Source: Maricaulis sp. (lineage in GTDB: Bacteria; Pseudomonadota; Alphaproteobacteria; Caulobacterales; Maricaulaceae). Taken from it: a DNA stretch of 64,000 nucleotides. Both the position numbers and the translations under genes were made by a program. Below the pieces are notes generated by a model. That model was given only the letters and a program-made list of their open reading frames with translations. It was not told the DNA's origin and ran no database searches. The stretch covers positions 1 through 64,000 of the forward strand of contig NZ_JASBRW010000059.1 in NCBI RefSeq assembly GCF_030149235.1. Reading direction: 5' to 3'. The first letter of the stretch is position 1. Each line of letters begins with the position of its first letter. Below, one piece after another: positions 57,108 to 64,000 of the stretch.

Positions 57108-57326
57108 TTCTCGCGAGAGCTTTTCACAACAGCAACGCATCTATTTGGCAACTCACCAGCCAGACTAGTGGCTATCCTGCATCGCCCCAGCCCCCCACAT
57201 GTTTCCGGGCCTGTGACGCCGCCACTGCACCAGTGCATAGCCCCAATTCCCCGCTCCCGCTGGACCACCACCCCGTTCCGCGCAAATCTCTACGCAACAG
57301 CGCATCAGGACGTATGGGAGGTCGCA

Positions 57327-58064
57327 ATGAGCAATCCGGGCACCAGGGGCACGGTTCTGGTGATGGGCGCCGGTGATGCCATTGGCAGCGCCATCGTTCG
57401 CAAGTTCGCAACCGCCGGCTACACGGTCTGTGCGGCGCGGCGCAATGGCGACAAGCTTGGCGATCTGGTCCAGGAAATCGGCTCTGCCGGCGGCCAGGCG
57501 CACGGCTTCAGTTGCGACGCACGCGACGAGGATCAGGTCACAGCCCTGTTCCAGCAGATCGAGACCGAGATCGGACCTCTGGACTGCGTGGTTTTCAATG
57601 TCGGTGCCAATGTGCCGATGAGGATCCTCGACACGGACAGCCGCAAGTTTCGCAAGATCTGGGAGATGGCCTGTTTCGGAGGTTTTCTCACCGGGCGCGA
57701 GGCGGCGCGGCATATGGTCGAGCGTGAACGCGGCACGATCCTGTTTACCGGAGCGACGGCCAGCGTCCGCGGCGGTGCCGGCTTTGCGGCCTTTGCCAGC
57801 GCCAAGCACGGTCTGCGCGCCCTGGCCCAATCCATGGCCCGCGAGCTTGGCCCGAAGAATATCCACGTCGCCCATATCGTCATTGATGCCGCGGTGGACA
57901 CGGCCTGGATCGCCGAGAACCACCCCAAATACGAAGAGCTCAAGGCCAATGACGGCGTTGTTGAACCGGACGATCTGGCCGAGAGCTATCTCATGCTGCA
58001 TGAACAGAAGCGCAATTGCTGGACTTTCGAGCTCGATGTCCGGCCCTGGGTTGAGCGCTGGTAG
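57327..58064 (+). CDS. SDR family protein with Phe in place of the catalytic Tyr
   Basis: 245 residues from the ATG at 57327, with GGGAGG upstream; the track start at 57168 reads through non-coding DNA. The cofactor motif is VMGAGDAIGSAIV and the strand-4 motif is NVGAN. The usual YxxxK is FASAK (in AAFASAKHGLRAL), so the proton-donor Tyr is missing while the Lys is kept. It lies 7 bp before a 2-hydroxychromene-2-carboxylate isomerase-like gene, suggesting a shared aromatic or glutathione-linked pathway. Confidence 0.88.
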   Translation: MSNPGTRGTVLVMGAGDAIGSAIVRKFATAGYTVCAARRNGDKLGDLVQEIGSAGGQAHGFSCDARDEDQVTALFQQIETEIGPLDCVVFNVGANVPMRILDTDSRKFRKIWEMACFGGFLTGREAARHMVERERGTILFTGATASVRGGAGFAAFASAKHGLRALAQSMARELGPKNIHVAHIVIDAAVDTAWIAENHPKYEELKANDGVVEPDDLAESYLMLHEQKRNCWTFELDVRPWVERW

Positions 58065-58071
58065 GAGAATT

Positions 58072-58662
58072 ATGATGACCAAGACCGTCGATTTCTATTT
58101 CGACTTCGGTAGCCCCACAGCCTTTCTCGCCTTCAAGCGCCTGCGCCAGCTCGAACAGAGCCATGGCCTGAAGGTCGATTACCGGCCGGTCCTGCTGGGC
58201 GGGGTGTTCAAGGCGACGGGTAATGTCAGTCCGGTCACCATACCGGCCAAGGGCGCGTATATGCTGACCCATGATCTGCCGCGCTTTGCCAAGCGCTATA
58301 ATGTCCAGATCAATTTCAACCCGCACTTCCCCATCAACACGCTCAAACTGATGCGCGGTGCCCTCGTCGCCATCAAGCTGGATTGTCTGCCCGCCTATAT
58401 GGACGCGATGTTTGATGCGATGTGGATCGACGGCAAGAATATGGGGAATTTGGATGTCGTGCGCGAGGTGATGGAGGCGGCCGGCCTGCCAGCTGATGAT
58501 CTGATCGCCGGGATGGACGATCCCGAGGTGAAAAAGATCCTGATCAAAACCACCGAAGACGCGGTGACCCGCGGCCTGTTCGGCGTGCCGACCCTGTTCA
58601 TGGGCGAGGAGATGTTCTTCGGCCAGGACCGGCTGGATTTCGTCGAGGCGGCGTTGGCCTAG
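58072..58662 (+). CDS. 2-hydroxychromene-2-carboxylate isomerase-like protein (DsbA/GST-kappa fold)
   Basis: 196 residues; ATGs at 58072 and 58075 both follow AGGAGAA. The N-terminus VDFYFDFGSPTAFLAFKRL contains the Ser used by GST-kappa/HCCA isomerases, and the C-terminal GVPTLFMGEEMFFGQDRL holds the cis-Pro strand. Family members isomerise a naphthalene intermediate with glutathione, but no ring-cleavage genes are nearby, so the natural substrate is uncertain. It overlaps the Atm1-like gene by 4 bp tail to tail. Confidence 0.9.
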   Translation: MMTKTVDFYFDFGSPTAFLAFKRLRQLEQSHGLKVDYRPVLLGGVFKATGNVSPVTIPAKGAYMLTHDLPRFAKRYNVQINFNPHFPINTLKLMRGALVAIKLDCLPAYMDAMFDAMWIDGKNMGNLDVVREVMEAAGLPADDLIAGMDDPEVKKILIKTTEDAVTRGLFGVPTLFMGEEMFFGQDRLDFVEAALA

Positions 58663-60536
58663 ACCTCGCTCGCCGCGCGATCGGCACCGGCGGGAAACTC
58701 GACCACCTCACCGCCGCCGGCCTCGCTCTGACGCGCCCACATGCGGGCGTAGATGCCGTCGAGGGTGAGCAGTTCCGCATGCGTGCCGGTCTCCGCGATG
58801 GCGCCTTCATCCATGACCACGATCTGGTCGGCCGCCGCAATGGTGGACAGGCGGTGGGCCACGGCAATCGTGGTCCGGCCCCGGGCCGCCTCTGACAGGG
58901 CGGCCTGGACTTCTTTCTCAGTCTCGCTGTCGAGCGCCGAAGTGGCTTCATCCAGCACCAGCACCGCCGGATCCTTGAGGATTGCCCGGGCCACGCCGAC
59001 CCGTTGCTTTTCACCGCCGGAGAGCTTCAGACCGCGCTCACCGACCTTGGTTTCCAGGCCCTCGGGCAGGTTGCGGACAAACTCACCCAGCTGAGCCCGC
59101 TCCAGCGCATCCATGATGTCCTTATCGCTGGCATCAGGTCGGCCATAGATAACATTCGCACGCAAACTATCATTGAAGAGGACGACTTCCTGCGGGACCA
59201 GACCAAGCGCGTCGCGCACGCTGTCCTGCTCAACCGATGTCAGGTCCTGACCGTCGATCAACACACGCCCGCTTTCCGGGTCATAGAAGCGGAAAAGCAG
59301 TTTCAGCATGGTCGACTTGCCCGCCCCCGAGGGGCCGCACAGACCGACAAAACTGCCCGCCGGGATATCGAGCGAAACGCTGCTGACCGAGCGTGAGCGG
59401 CCATCATGGGCGAAGCTGACATCATCAAAGCGCACAGCACCGCCGGTGACCGTGAGCTGGCCGGCATCCGGCACGTCCGCGACGTCTGGCTTGATCGCCA
59501 GCGTATCGAACAGGCGCTCCATATCGACCGCGCCCTGTTTGATCTCGCGATAGGCCCAGCCGAGAATGTTCAGCGGCTGATAGATATTCATCAGGATCAG
59601 GGTCACCGCCGCGACATCACCGGGCTGCAGCACACCGGTCCAGGCTTTCCAGCCCGCGGTCAGGGCCATGGCCAGGAGGCCGGCATTCATGATGAAGGCC
59701 TGGGCGCCATTCAAGAGCGCCAGCGAGGACTGCGAACGTACCGCGGCCCCGGCATAGCGCGTCAGGGCATCGTCATAGGCCCGGGTCTCGCGCTTTTCCG
59801 CGGCGAAGGCCTTCACCGTCTCGAAATTGATCAGCGTATCGACGGCACGGGCATTGGCTTCATTATCGGCCTCATTCATGCGCCGGCGGATCTTCACCCG
59901 CCATTCCGTGACCGTCCAGGTCAGCGACATGTAGGCAATCACCGTGACAACCGCGATCGCCGCGAACTCCCAACCATAATTGAAGCTGAGTATGCCGGCG
60001 GCCAGCACCAGTTCGAGCAGGGTTGGGGCGATGTTGAAAATCAGGAAGCGCATCAGGAAATCGACCGCCCGGGCGCCGCGGTCGATGATCCGGTTCAGCG
60101 CCCCGGTCCGCTTGGTCTGATGATAGGCGAGCGACAGGCCCTGAACATGGCCAAAGGCGCGGACCTGGGTGATGCGCTGGGCATCCTGGGAGACGGGGGC
60201 GAAAAGGCCGTCCCGCAGTTGCGGCAGACCGGCGGACAGGAAACGCGCGCCGGCATAAGCCAGGAAGGCAAAGACAAACAGGGTCGCGGCATTGGCTACG
60301 GTCTCTCCGGCCTCGCGGGCTGAGACGATATTGATGCCCTCACCGAAATAGACGGGGGCAGCCACGGCGAAGATCTTGGCGATCACAGTCAGGCCCAGCG
60401 CCAGGCCCATGCGGAAACGCCAGCGCTTCATGTCATCTGATGCGAGTAGCCCGAACAGGCGCCACATAGCGGTCCCGAGCGAGCCCTTGGGGGCCTGCTG
60501 GGTTTCTTCTTCGCTCAAGGGGGTAGACGGTCTCAT
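58659..60536 (-). CDS. Atm1-type (ABCB7/HMT1 family) ABC exporter
   Basis: 625 residues, a half-transporter with a six-helix permease and a C-terminal ATPase. LSLAYHQTKRTGALNRIIDR and FLIFNIAPTLLELVLAA are the Atm1 signature. ATPase motifs are LCGPSGAGKSTMLKLLF, LSGGEKQRVGVARAI and VLVLDEATSALD. Atm1-type transporters in alphaproteobacteria export glutathione conjugates and glutathione-complexed metals, contributing to heavy-metal tolerance. The facing gene is of a glutathione-related fold, a loose link. Confidence 0.95.
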   Translation of the reverse strand: MRPSTPLSEEETQQAPKGSLGTAMWRLFGLLASDDMKRWRFRMGLALGLTVIAKIFAVAAPVYFGEGINIVSAREAGETVANAATLFVFAFLAYAGARFLSAGLPQLRDGLFAPVSQDAQRITQVRAFGHVQGLSLAYHQTKRTGALNRIIDRGARAVDFLMRFLIFNIAPTLLELVLAAGILSFNYGWEFAAIAVVTVIAYMSLTWTVTEWRVKIRRRMNEADNEANARAVDTLINFETVKAFAAEKRETRAYDDALTRYAGAAVRSQSSLALLNGAQAFIMNAGLLAMALTAGWKAWTGVLQPGDVAAVTLILMNIYQPLNILGWAYREIKQGAVDMERLFDTLAIKPDVADVPDAGQLTVTGGAVRFDDVSFAHDGRSRSVSSVSLDIPAGSFVGLCGPSGAGKSTMLKLLFRFYDPESGRVLIDGQDLTSVEQDSVRDALGLVPQEVVLFNDSLRANVIYGRPDASDKDIMDALERAQLGEFVRNLPEGLETKVGERGLKLSGGEKQRVGVARAILKDPAVLVLDEATSALDSETEKEVQAALSEAARGRTTIAVAHRLSTIAAADQIVVMDEGAIAETGTHAELLTLDGIYARMWARQSEAGGGEVVEFPAGADRAASEV

Positions 60537-60604
60537 CGCCGCAAGAGATAGGGGGCTTTCACGCCCCCCGCCAGTGCTGGATGAGAATTAGCGCCAGGTC
60601 GGAC

Positions 60605-61627
60605 CTAACCGCCCTGCGGTTCGTCCGTGTCCGGGGCCTGCAGGACCTGGCCCGGATAGATCAGGTCAGGATTACGGATCTGGTCGCGATTGGCCTGGTA
60701 GATCACCGTGTACTGAATGCCCTCACCGTAGAGACGGCGAGCCAGACGCCAGAGCGAGTTACCCGGCTGCACGACGACGCTGTCAGGCCCCATCTCCAGG
60801 TCTTCCGGTGCGACGCGCTCGAAGGGCAGAGCTATAACGGCGGTTACCAGACCGTCTTCGGTCACCTGGTCGACCTGGAGGTCGTAAATGCCCGGAGCCA
60901 GCAAGGCACCCGCCTGCAGATCCCAGCGGCCATCATTGCCGACCTCGGCCTCACCCACGAGGGCGCCATTTGCAAAGATGCGAACCAGGGTGCCGGTTTC
61001 GGCCCGGCCCGAGAAGAGGACGGCACCGGTCTCGTCATAATCAATGGTTTCCAGCACCAGAGCGCCCATTTCGGCGTCGGCGCAGGATGGACATTGCCAG
61101 ACCCGGCTGGCTTCACCCGGGCGGCCGACAACCACCAGCGGCGTGGGACCGGGCACTTCGGGGATGGAGACCACAACGACCTGCTCGGAGCGCAGCTCGC
61201 GCCCCGATGCCGTGCGCATCAACAGGCCCAGCTGGATCGCTCCGGTCGGCAGCGGGTCTTCGCGGATAATGACCCACTCGCCCTGCTCATTGACCGGCAT
61301 CTCCGTCGTCATGCGGCCGTCATGGCGGAAACTGATCGGCTCGTCATCGGCCAGCACCTGGATCATGGCACCGGGCTCACCCCGGCCGGCCATGACAGCA
61401 GATCCGCGCGGATCGACCCGTACAATGTCAAAAACGGGCGGCGCGATCAGCGTCGACGTCTCATCTTCGGACACTATGGTCGTACCCGAATCGGCGGCAA
61501 CCTCCGGCGGCGGTGCCGGCGCAGCATCCGGTTCCGGGCTTGAGGGCCACATGATAAAAGTCAGCGCGGCGGCGATAGCCAGCGCGGCCAGGACTGCGGC
61601 GATAATGAACGACCGCGTTGCGGCCAT
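60605..61627 (-). CDS. Membrane-anchored protein with C-terminal LysM domain
   Basis: 340 residues, with AGGAGG before the ATG at 61627. One N-terminal helix (SFIIAAVLAALAIAAALTF) is followed by a Pro/Ala-rich linker, two Ig-like beta domains that bear a CPSC pair (VWQCPSCADAE), and a C-terminal LysM (VVQPGNSLWRLARRLYGEG to DLIYPGQVLQAP). It probably binds peptidoglycan from the inner membrane. Such proteins are common in alphaproteobacteria but uncharacterised. Confidence 0.9.
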   Translation of the reverse strand: MAATRSFIIAAVLAALAIAAALTFIMWPSSPEPDAAPAPPPEVAADSGTTIVSEDETSTLIAPPVFDIVRVDPRGSAVMAGRGEPGAMIQVLADDEPISFRHDGRMTTEMPVNEQGEWVIIREDPLPTGAIQLGLLMRTASGRELRSEQVVVVSIPEVPGPTPLVVVGRPGEASRVWQCPSCADAEMGALVLETIDYDETGAVLFSGRAETGTLVRIFANGALVGEAEVGNDGRWDLQAGALLAPGIYDLQVDQVTEDGLVTAVIALPFERVAPEDLEMGPDSVVVQPGNSLWRLARRLYGEGIQYTVIYQANRDQIRNPDLIYPGQVLQAPDTDEPQGG

Positions 61628-61762
61628 GTTCTGCCTCCTGTGTCTTACCGTCGAGAAAGCGAAACTGCATTCAGATCGGACTGAGCGTGATGCAAACCTC
61701 GCGCCGACGGCTTTCGGCGAATACCATTCCCACCCAAGAATGCAAACAAGGACGATGCTTCA

Positions 61763-62323
61763 ATGGCGAAACTAAGGTCGATCGGTGTCTTTTGCGGTTC
61801 AAGACTGGGTGAGCGCACCAGCTATGAACTCGCAGCCGAGGCAGTTGGGCAAGCTATCGCTGCAGCCGGGGCCCGCCTCGTCTATGGCGGCGGCGATGTC
61901 GGCCTAATGGGCGTGGCCGCCTCGACCGCCGCGGCGAAGGGCGGCGACGTGCTCGGTATTATCCCCGGATTTCTTATTGCGCGGGAGGGTCATCTCGATG
62001 GCGTGGAGGTCCGCATCGTCGAGACCATGTCCGAGCGCAAACAGCAACTCATTGACGAATCAGATGCTTACCTGATCATGCCCGGCGGTACAGGTACGCT
62101 GGAAGAAGTCTTCGACGTGGTCTCGCGGCAGCAATTGGGGCTGCACGACAAGCCGATTGTCTTTCTCGACATTGACGGCTTCTGGCAGCCCTTCATGCAC
62201 TTGCTCGAGCACACAGTGACCGAAGGCTTCTCGCCGCAGGCCATCGCCGATCACATCGTGCTGGAAGCGGACCCGCAAAAAGCCATCGACCTGCTGCTGC
62301 AAAAGGCGCCGGCTCAGACCTAG
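61763..62323 (+). CDS. LOG family protein (TIGR00730)
   Basis: 186 residues. The signature PGGTGTLEEVFDVVSRQQLG contains the catalytic PGGxGTxxE, with YGGGDVGLMG and the N-terminal GVFCGSRLG for nucleotide binding. LOG proteins cleave nucleoside 5'-monophosphates, including cytokinin precursors in plants, to base and ribose-5-phosphate; in bacteria they probably act on purine nucleotides. It ends with a 4-bp overlap with the convergent XRE gene. Confidence 0.95.
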   Translation: MAKLRSIGVFCGSRLGERTSYELAAEAVGQAIAAAGARLVYGGGDVGLMGVAASTAAAKGGDVLGIIPGFLIAREGHLDGVEVRIVETMSERKQQLIDESDAYLIMPGGTGTLEEVFDVVSRQQLGLHDKPIVFLDIDGFWQPFMHLLEHTVTEGFSPQAIADHIVLEADPQKAIDLLLQKAPAQT

Positions 62324-62523
62324 TCCGGCTCGCCCTTGGGGTCGAAGACCTCCTCGATCCTCAACTCGAAGGCTTCAGCCAGGGCGAAGGCCAGGGTCAG
62401 CGACGGGTCGTGCTTGGATGTTTCCACCGCATTGATGGCCTGTCGCGACACCCCGACCCGCTCGCCCAGCTCGGCCTGGCTCCAGCGGCGTTCCGCGCGA
62501 AGAACTCTCAGCCGGTTCTTCAT
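62320..62523 (-). CDS. XRE family transcriptional regulator
   Basis: 67 residues, almost entirely one helix-turn-helix: LRVLRAERRWSQAELGERVG then VSRQAINAVETSKHDPSLTL, ending in EAFELRIEEVFDP. This matches the small Cro/CI-like regulators usually paired with a membrane protein. It starts within the last four bases of the 62520-62906 gene, so translation is coupled. It may control its own operon through the palindrome at 63901-63918. Confidence 0.95.
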   Translation of the reverse strand: MKNRLRVLRAERRWSQAELGERVGVSRQAINAVETSKHDPSLTLAFALAEAFELRIEEVFDPKGEPD

Positions 62524-62906
62524 TTCAGCCGCCGGTAGAGAATGGTCTGCATAATCCCGTAAGTCCCGATCAGCGCCGGCAGCACCCAGAGATAGGGAAT
62601 GCGCGGCACCTCGATAGCCACTTCGAGAAAACCCCAGGCAAAGCTGACGAAGCCGACCAGGCCGGCCGCCCAGATTATCGCCTCGCTGATCACCCGGCGG
62701 TGAAACTCGTCGGCCTGCCTGAACGCCACGATAAACGCATGCAAGGCGTAGAGCACCGGGATGACCGGGGCCAGGGCCACAGCGGCCGCGGCGGGCACGG
62801 AGAGGTCGAAGCGGTCCAGCGCAATCACCGAAAGGATGAGCACGACCGTATAGACGGCCATCGCACCACCGAAATGAACGAGATATCGTCGTGTGTTGAA
62901 CGGCAT
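62520..62906 (-). CDS. Four-helix membrane protein paired with an XRE regulator
   Basis: 128 residues, with GGAGGG upstream of the ATG at 62906. Four hydrophobic helices are seen; between helices 2 and 3 lies FRQADEFHRRVISEAIIWAA, a conserved charged stretch in membrane partners of small XRE regulators. The function is unknown. It lies 11 bp after the alpha/beta hydrolase stop and 4 bp overlaps the regulator, so the three are one operon. Confidence 0.88.
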   Translation of the reverse strand: MPFNTRRYLVHFGGAMAVYTVVLILSVIALDRFDLSVPAAAAVALAPVIPVLYALHAFIVAFRQADEFHRRVISEAIIWAAGLVGFVSFAWGFLEVAIEVPRIPYLWVLPALIGTYGIMQTILYRRLK

Positions 62907-62917
62907 ATCGCCCTCCC

Positions 62918-63787
62918 CTAGTCCGCCAGCTCTTGCCGCAGCATGCCCATGAAGGCCTCCGGCTGGTCGAGCATAATGAAGTGCCGCGAGTCGGCGATCA
63001 TGTGCACGCTCGCATTTTCTACCGGGTATTGCCGCTCATACATGCCGGCAATCACATCAGCCGGGACCGGCGAGGCTTCGCTCCAGGGCGCCAATACGGT
63101 GATCTTTGCATCGACCTCATGGAGGACAGCTGAGAAGTCCGATCCGGACACCTCGCCCATCGCCCGCGCCACAGCACCCTGATCGGCCGCGCTCATCCAT
63201 TCAAGGATTTGCGCCTGGTCCTCTGACGCTATGGCCTGGATCGCAATACCCTGGCGCGACATGGCCATGAATTGCTCATGCGTCATAGCCTCCATCTGGG
63301 TGCGCATCTGCTGCCCCATCTGAGCCGCCTGCTCCGGTGTCGCGACGGCGTTGAACAGGCGGGCGAAGAAAGGAACGCTGTCGACAACGAGGACGGTATC
63401 AACCGAGCCCGGCGCCTGGGCGGCAACCTGAAGGGCAATCTGCGCGCCCATGGAGTGACCGACCAGGACCACGTCCTGCAGTCCTTCCTGCTCCAGATAA
63501 TCCGCCAGCTCGGCGGCGACGGGCGCCACAAAGGGACCGTCGCTGACCCGGGCCGGCCCGCTGAAACCGTCGGCGGTGATGATGTGGGCATCAACTGTAT
63601 TGCCGAGCGACGCCACCGTATCGGTCCAGACCTCCCCGGGGGTGGCCAGCCCCGGAATGAAGACCACGCTGCGCGCCTCGACATCACCCGCCCGGGCAAC
63701 CTCGAAACGGGTTTGTGCCTCGGCCTCGGCCTGGATCAGCAGCGACGCTGCGGCCACCACGCCAGCGGTCAGGAATTGCAGGTTCAT
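62918..63787 (-). CDS. Exported alpha/beta hydrolase
   Basis: 289 residues from the ATG at 63787, with GGGAG seven bases upstream; the track start at 63889 is spurious. A signal peptide (LQFLTAGVVAAASLLIQAEA) is followed by the fold: oxyanion region VVFIPGLATPGEVW, nucleophile elbow VGHSMGAQIAL, and a C-terminal His in ADSRHFIMLDQP. It probably hydrolyses an ester or amide outside the cytoplasm. Its ATG overlaps the stop of a 27-residue peptide gene by four bases. Confidence 0.92.
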   Translation of the reverse strand: MNLQFLTAGVVAAASLLIQAEAEAQTRFEVARAGDVEARSVVFIPGLATPGEVWTDTVASLGNTVDAHIITADGFSGPARVSDGPFVAPVAAELADYLEQEGLQDVVLVGHSMGAQIALQVAAQAPGSVDTVLVVDSVPFFARLFNAVATPEQAAQMGQQMRTQMEAMTHEQFMAMSRQGIAIQAIASEDQAQILEWMSAADQGAVARAMGEVSGSDFSAVLHEVDAKITVLAPWSEASPVPADVIAGMYERQYPVENASVHMIADSRHFIMLDQPEAFMGMLRQELAD

Positions 63788-63867
63788 GAGATCACTCCCG
63801 TTCCGACCAGAATGGAAATGATGATGGCGACCCAGACGCCGGCTGAAATCGGTTTGTCCTTGCACAT
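63784..63867 (-). CDS. 27-residue single-helix membrane peptide, translationally coupled to the hydrolase
   Basis: The ATG at 63867 follows AAGGAG at seven bases, a strong ribosome binding site. The peptide starts CKDKPISAGVW and then has a hydrophobic helix, VAIIISILVGTGVI, with no room for a globular domain. Its stop overlaps the hydrolase ATG (ATGA). The track shows only a longer ORF (63784..63972) with a spurious leader. It may be a leader cistron or a real small membrane protein. Confidence 0.72.
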   Translation of the reverse strand: MCKDKPISAGVWVAIIISILVGTGVIS

Positions 63868-63900
63868 GGCCTGTCTCCTTGTCTGACATGCACGACTTAA

Positions 63901-63918
63901 TGTCATGCTAACCTGACA
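63901..63918. promoter_or_regulatory. Palindrome TGTCA-N8-TGACA in the promoter of the hydrolase-XRE operon
   Basis: TGTCA and TGACA face each other across eight bases. Further copies of the same half-site lie at 63884-63888 (TGACA) and 63933-63937 (TGTCA); the latter reads TTGACA on the minus strand, a candidate -35. The cluster sits 34-70 bp upstream of the small peptide ATG. The distal XRE protein is the obvious candidate binder. Confidence 0.5.
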
Positions 63919-64000
63919 CTCGGAGAGGTGAATGTCAAGTTCTCCTGACTTTTTATCTGCCTTACTCGACACATTTTCAGGATTTCAGTGATTTGTGGCC

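Noticed and set aside
56819-57271. Minus-strand ORF of 150 residues containing SPGRARTADPVINSHLL
   Set aside because: That string is the translated antisense of tRNA-Asn, a well-known annotation artefact.
57108-57326. A gene between tRNA-Asn and the SDR start
   Set aside because: Only the upstream extension of the SDR frame is open; it lacks a ribosome binding site and has non-coding composition.
56855-57376. Plus-strand ORF of 173 residues across the terminator and tRNA-Asn
   Set aside because: It runs through a terminator and a tRNA gene and has no protein-like features.

Overview
The window looks like a chromosomal segment of a marine, stalked or dimorphic alphaproteobacterium in the Caulobacterales/Maricaulales group; Maricaulis is my best guess, made from gene content only. 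The base composition is GC-rich. There is a PopZ-type polar organizer gene beside valS, an alphaproteobacterial LexA box upstream of uvrA, two perfect CtrA-type boxes (TTAA-N7-TTAA) in intergenic DNA, Atm1-type ABC and ErpA genes, and the alphaproteobacterial order yajC-secD-secF and scpAB-tatABC-serS-surE-pcm-nlpD. I see no prophage, insertion sequence, integrase or CRISPR array.

Layout. 1-6 kb (minus): an S9 peptidase cut by the window edge, then an apparent operon of a sulfotransferase, a glycosyltransferase-like/sulfotransferase fusion and an ABC exporter. 6-10 kb: a GNAT gene and LexA-controlled uvrA. 9.6-16.3 kb (minus): five paralogous multi-pass membrane proteins, one interrupted by an in-frame TGA, interspersed with an ExoD-like protein and a CPBP protease. 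16.4-24.2 kb: trmFO, a second S9 peptidase, an SDR, a squalene/phytoene-synthase-like protein, sodB, a serine hydrolase and a PuuD-like membrane protein.

24.2-37.5 kb (minus) is the housekeeping core: secF, secD, yajC, an NlpD-like lipoprotein, pcm, surE, serS, tatC, tatB, tatA, scpB, scpA, nagZ, a SPOR protein and dgt. 37.5-45 kb holds erpA, a DUF1428 protein, a nitroreductase, xthA, a duplicated module of small exported protein plus DUF2145 protein preceded by a perfect CtrA box, and the divergent selD/mnmH pair for tRNA 2-selenouridine. 45-52 kb (minus): DUF3137, valS, popZ, a TolC protein with a TetR-like operator upstream, and a second Pcm-like methyltransferase.

52-57 kb is a light-damage island: tRNA-Cys, an SDR divergent from an iron-sulfur photolyase across a palindrome, a 46-residue DUF2256 protein missed by the ORF track, a second photolyase and a DUF962 protein. 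It is followed by a candidate CtrA-linked small RNA and tRNA-Asn. 57-64 kb: an SDR plus a 2-hydroxychromene-2-carboxylate isomerase-like protein, an Atm1-type exporter, a LysM protein, a LOG-family enzyme, and a compact operon of a 27-residue membrane peptide, an alpha/beta hydrolase, a membrane protein and an XRE regulator.

The best candidates for undescribed biology are the CtrA-linked duplicated DUF2145 module, the candidate small RNA at about 56.85 kb, the five-member membrane protein family, the sulfotransferase/exporter operon, and the hairpins that cover ribosome binding sites of serine hydrolase, puuD and the second small exported protein. All calls come from reading the sequence; no database search was run.
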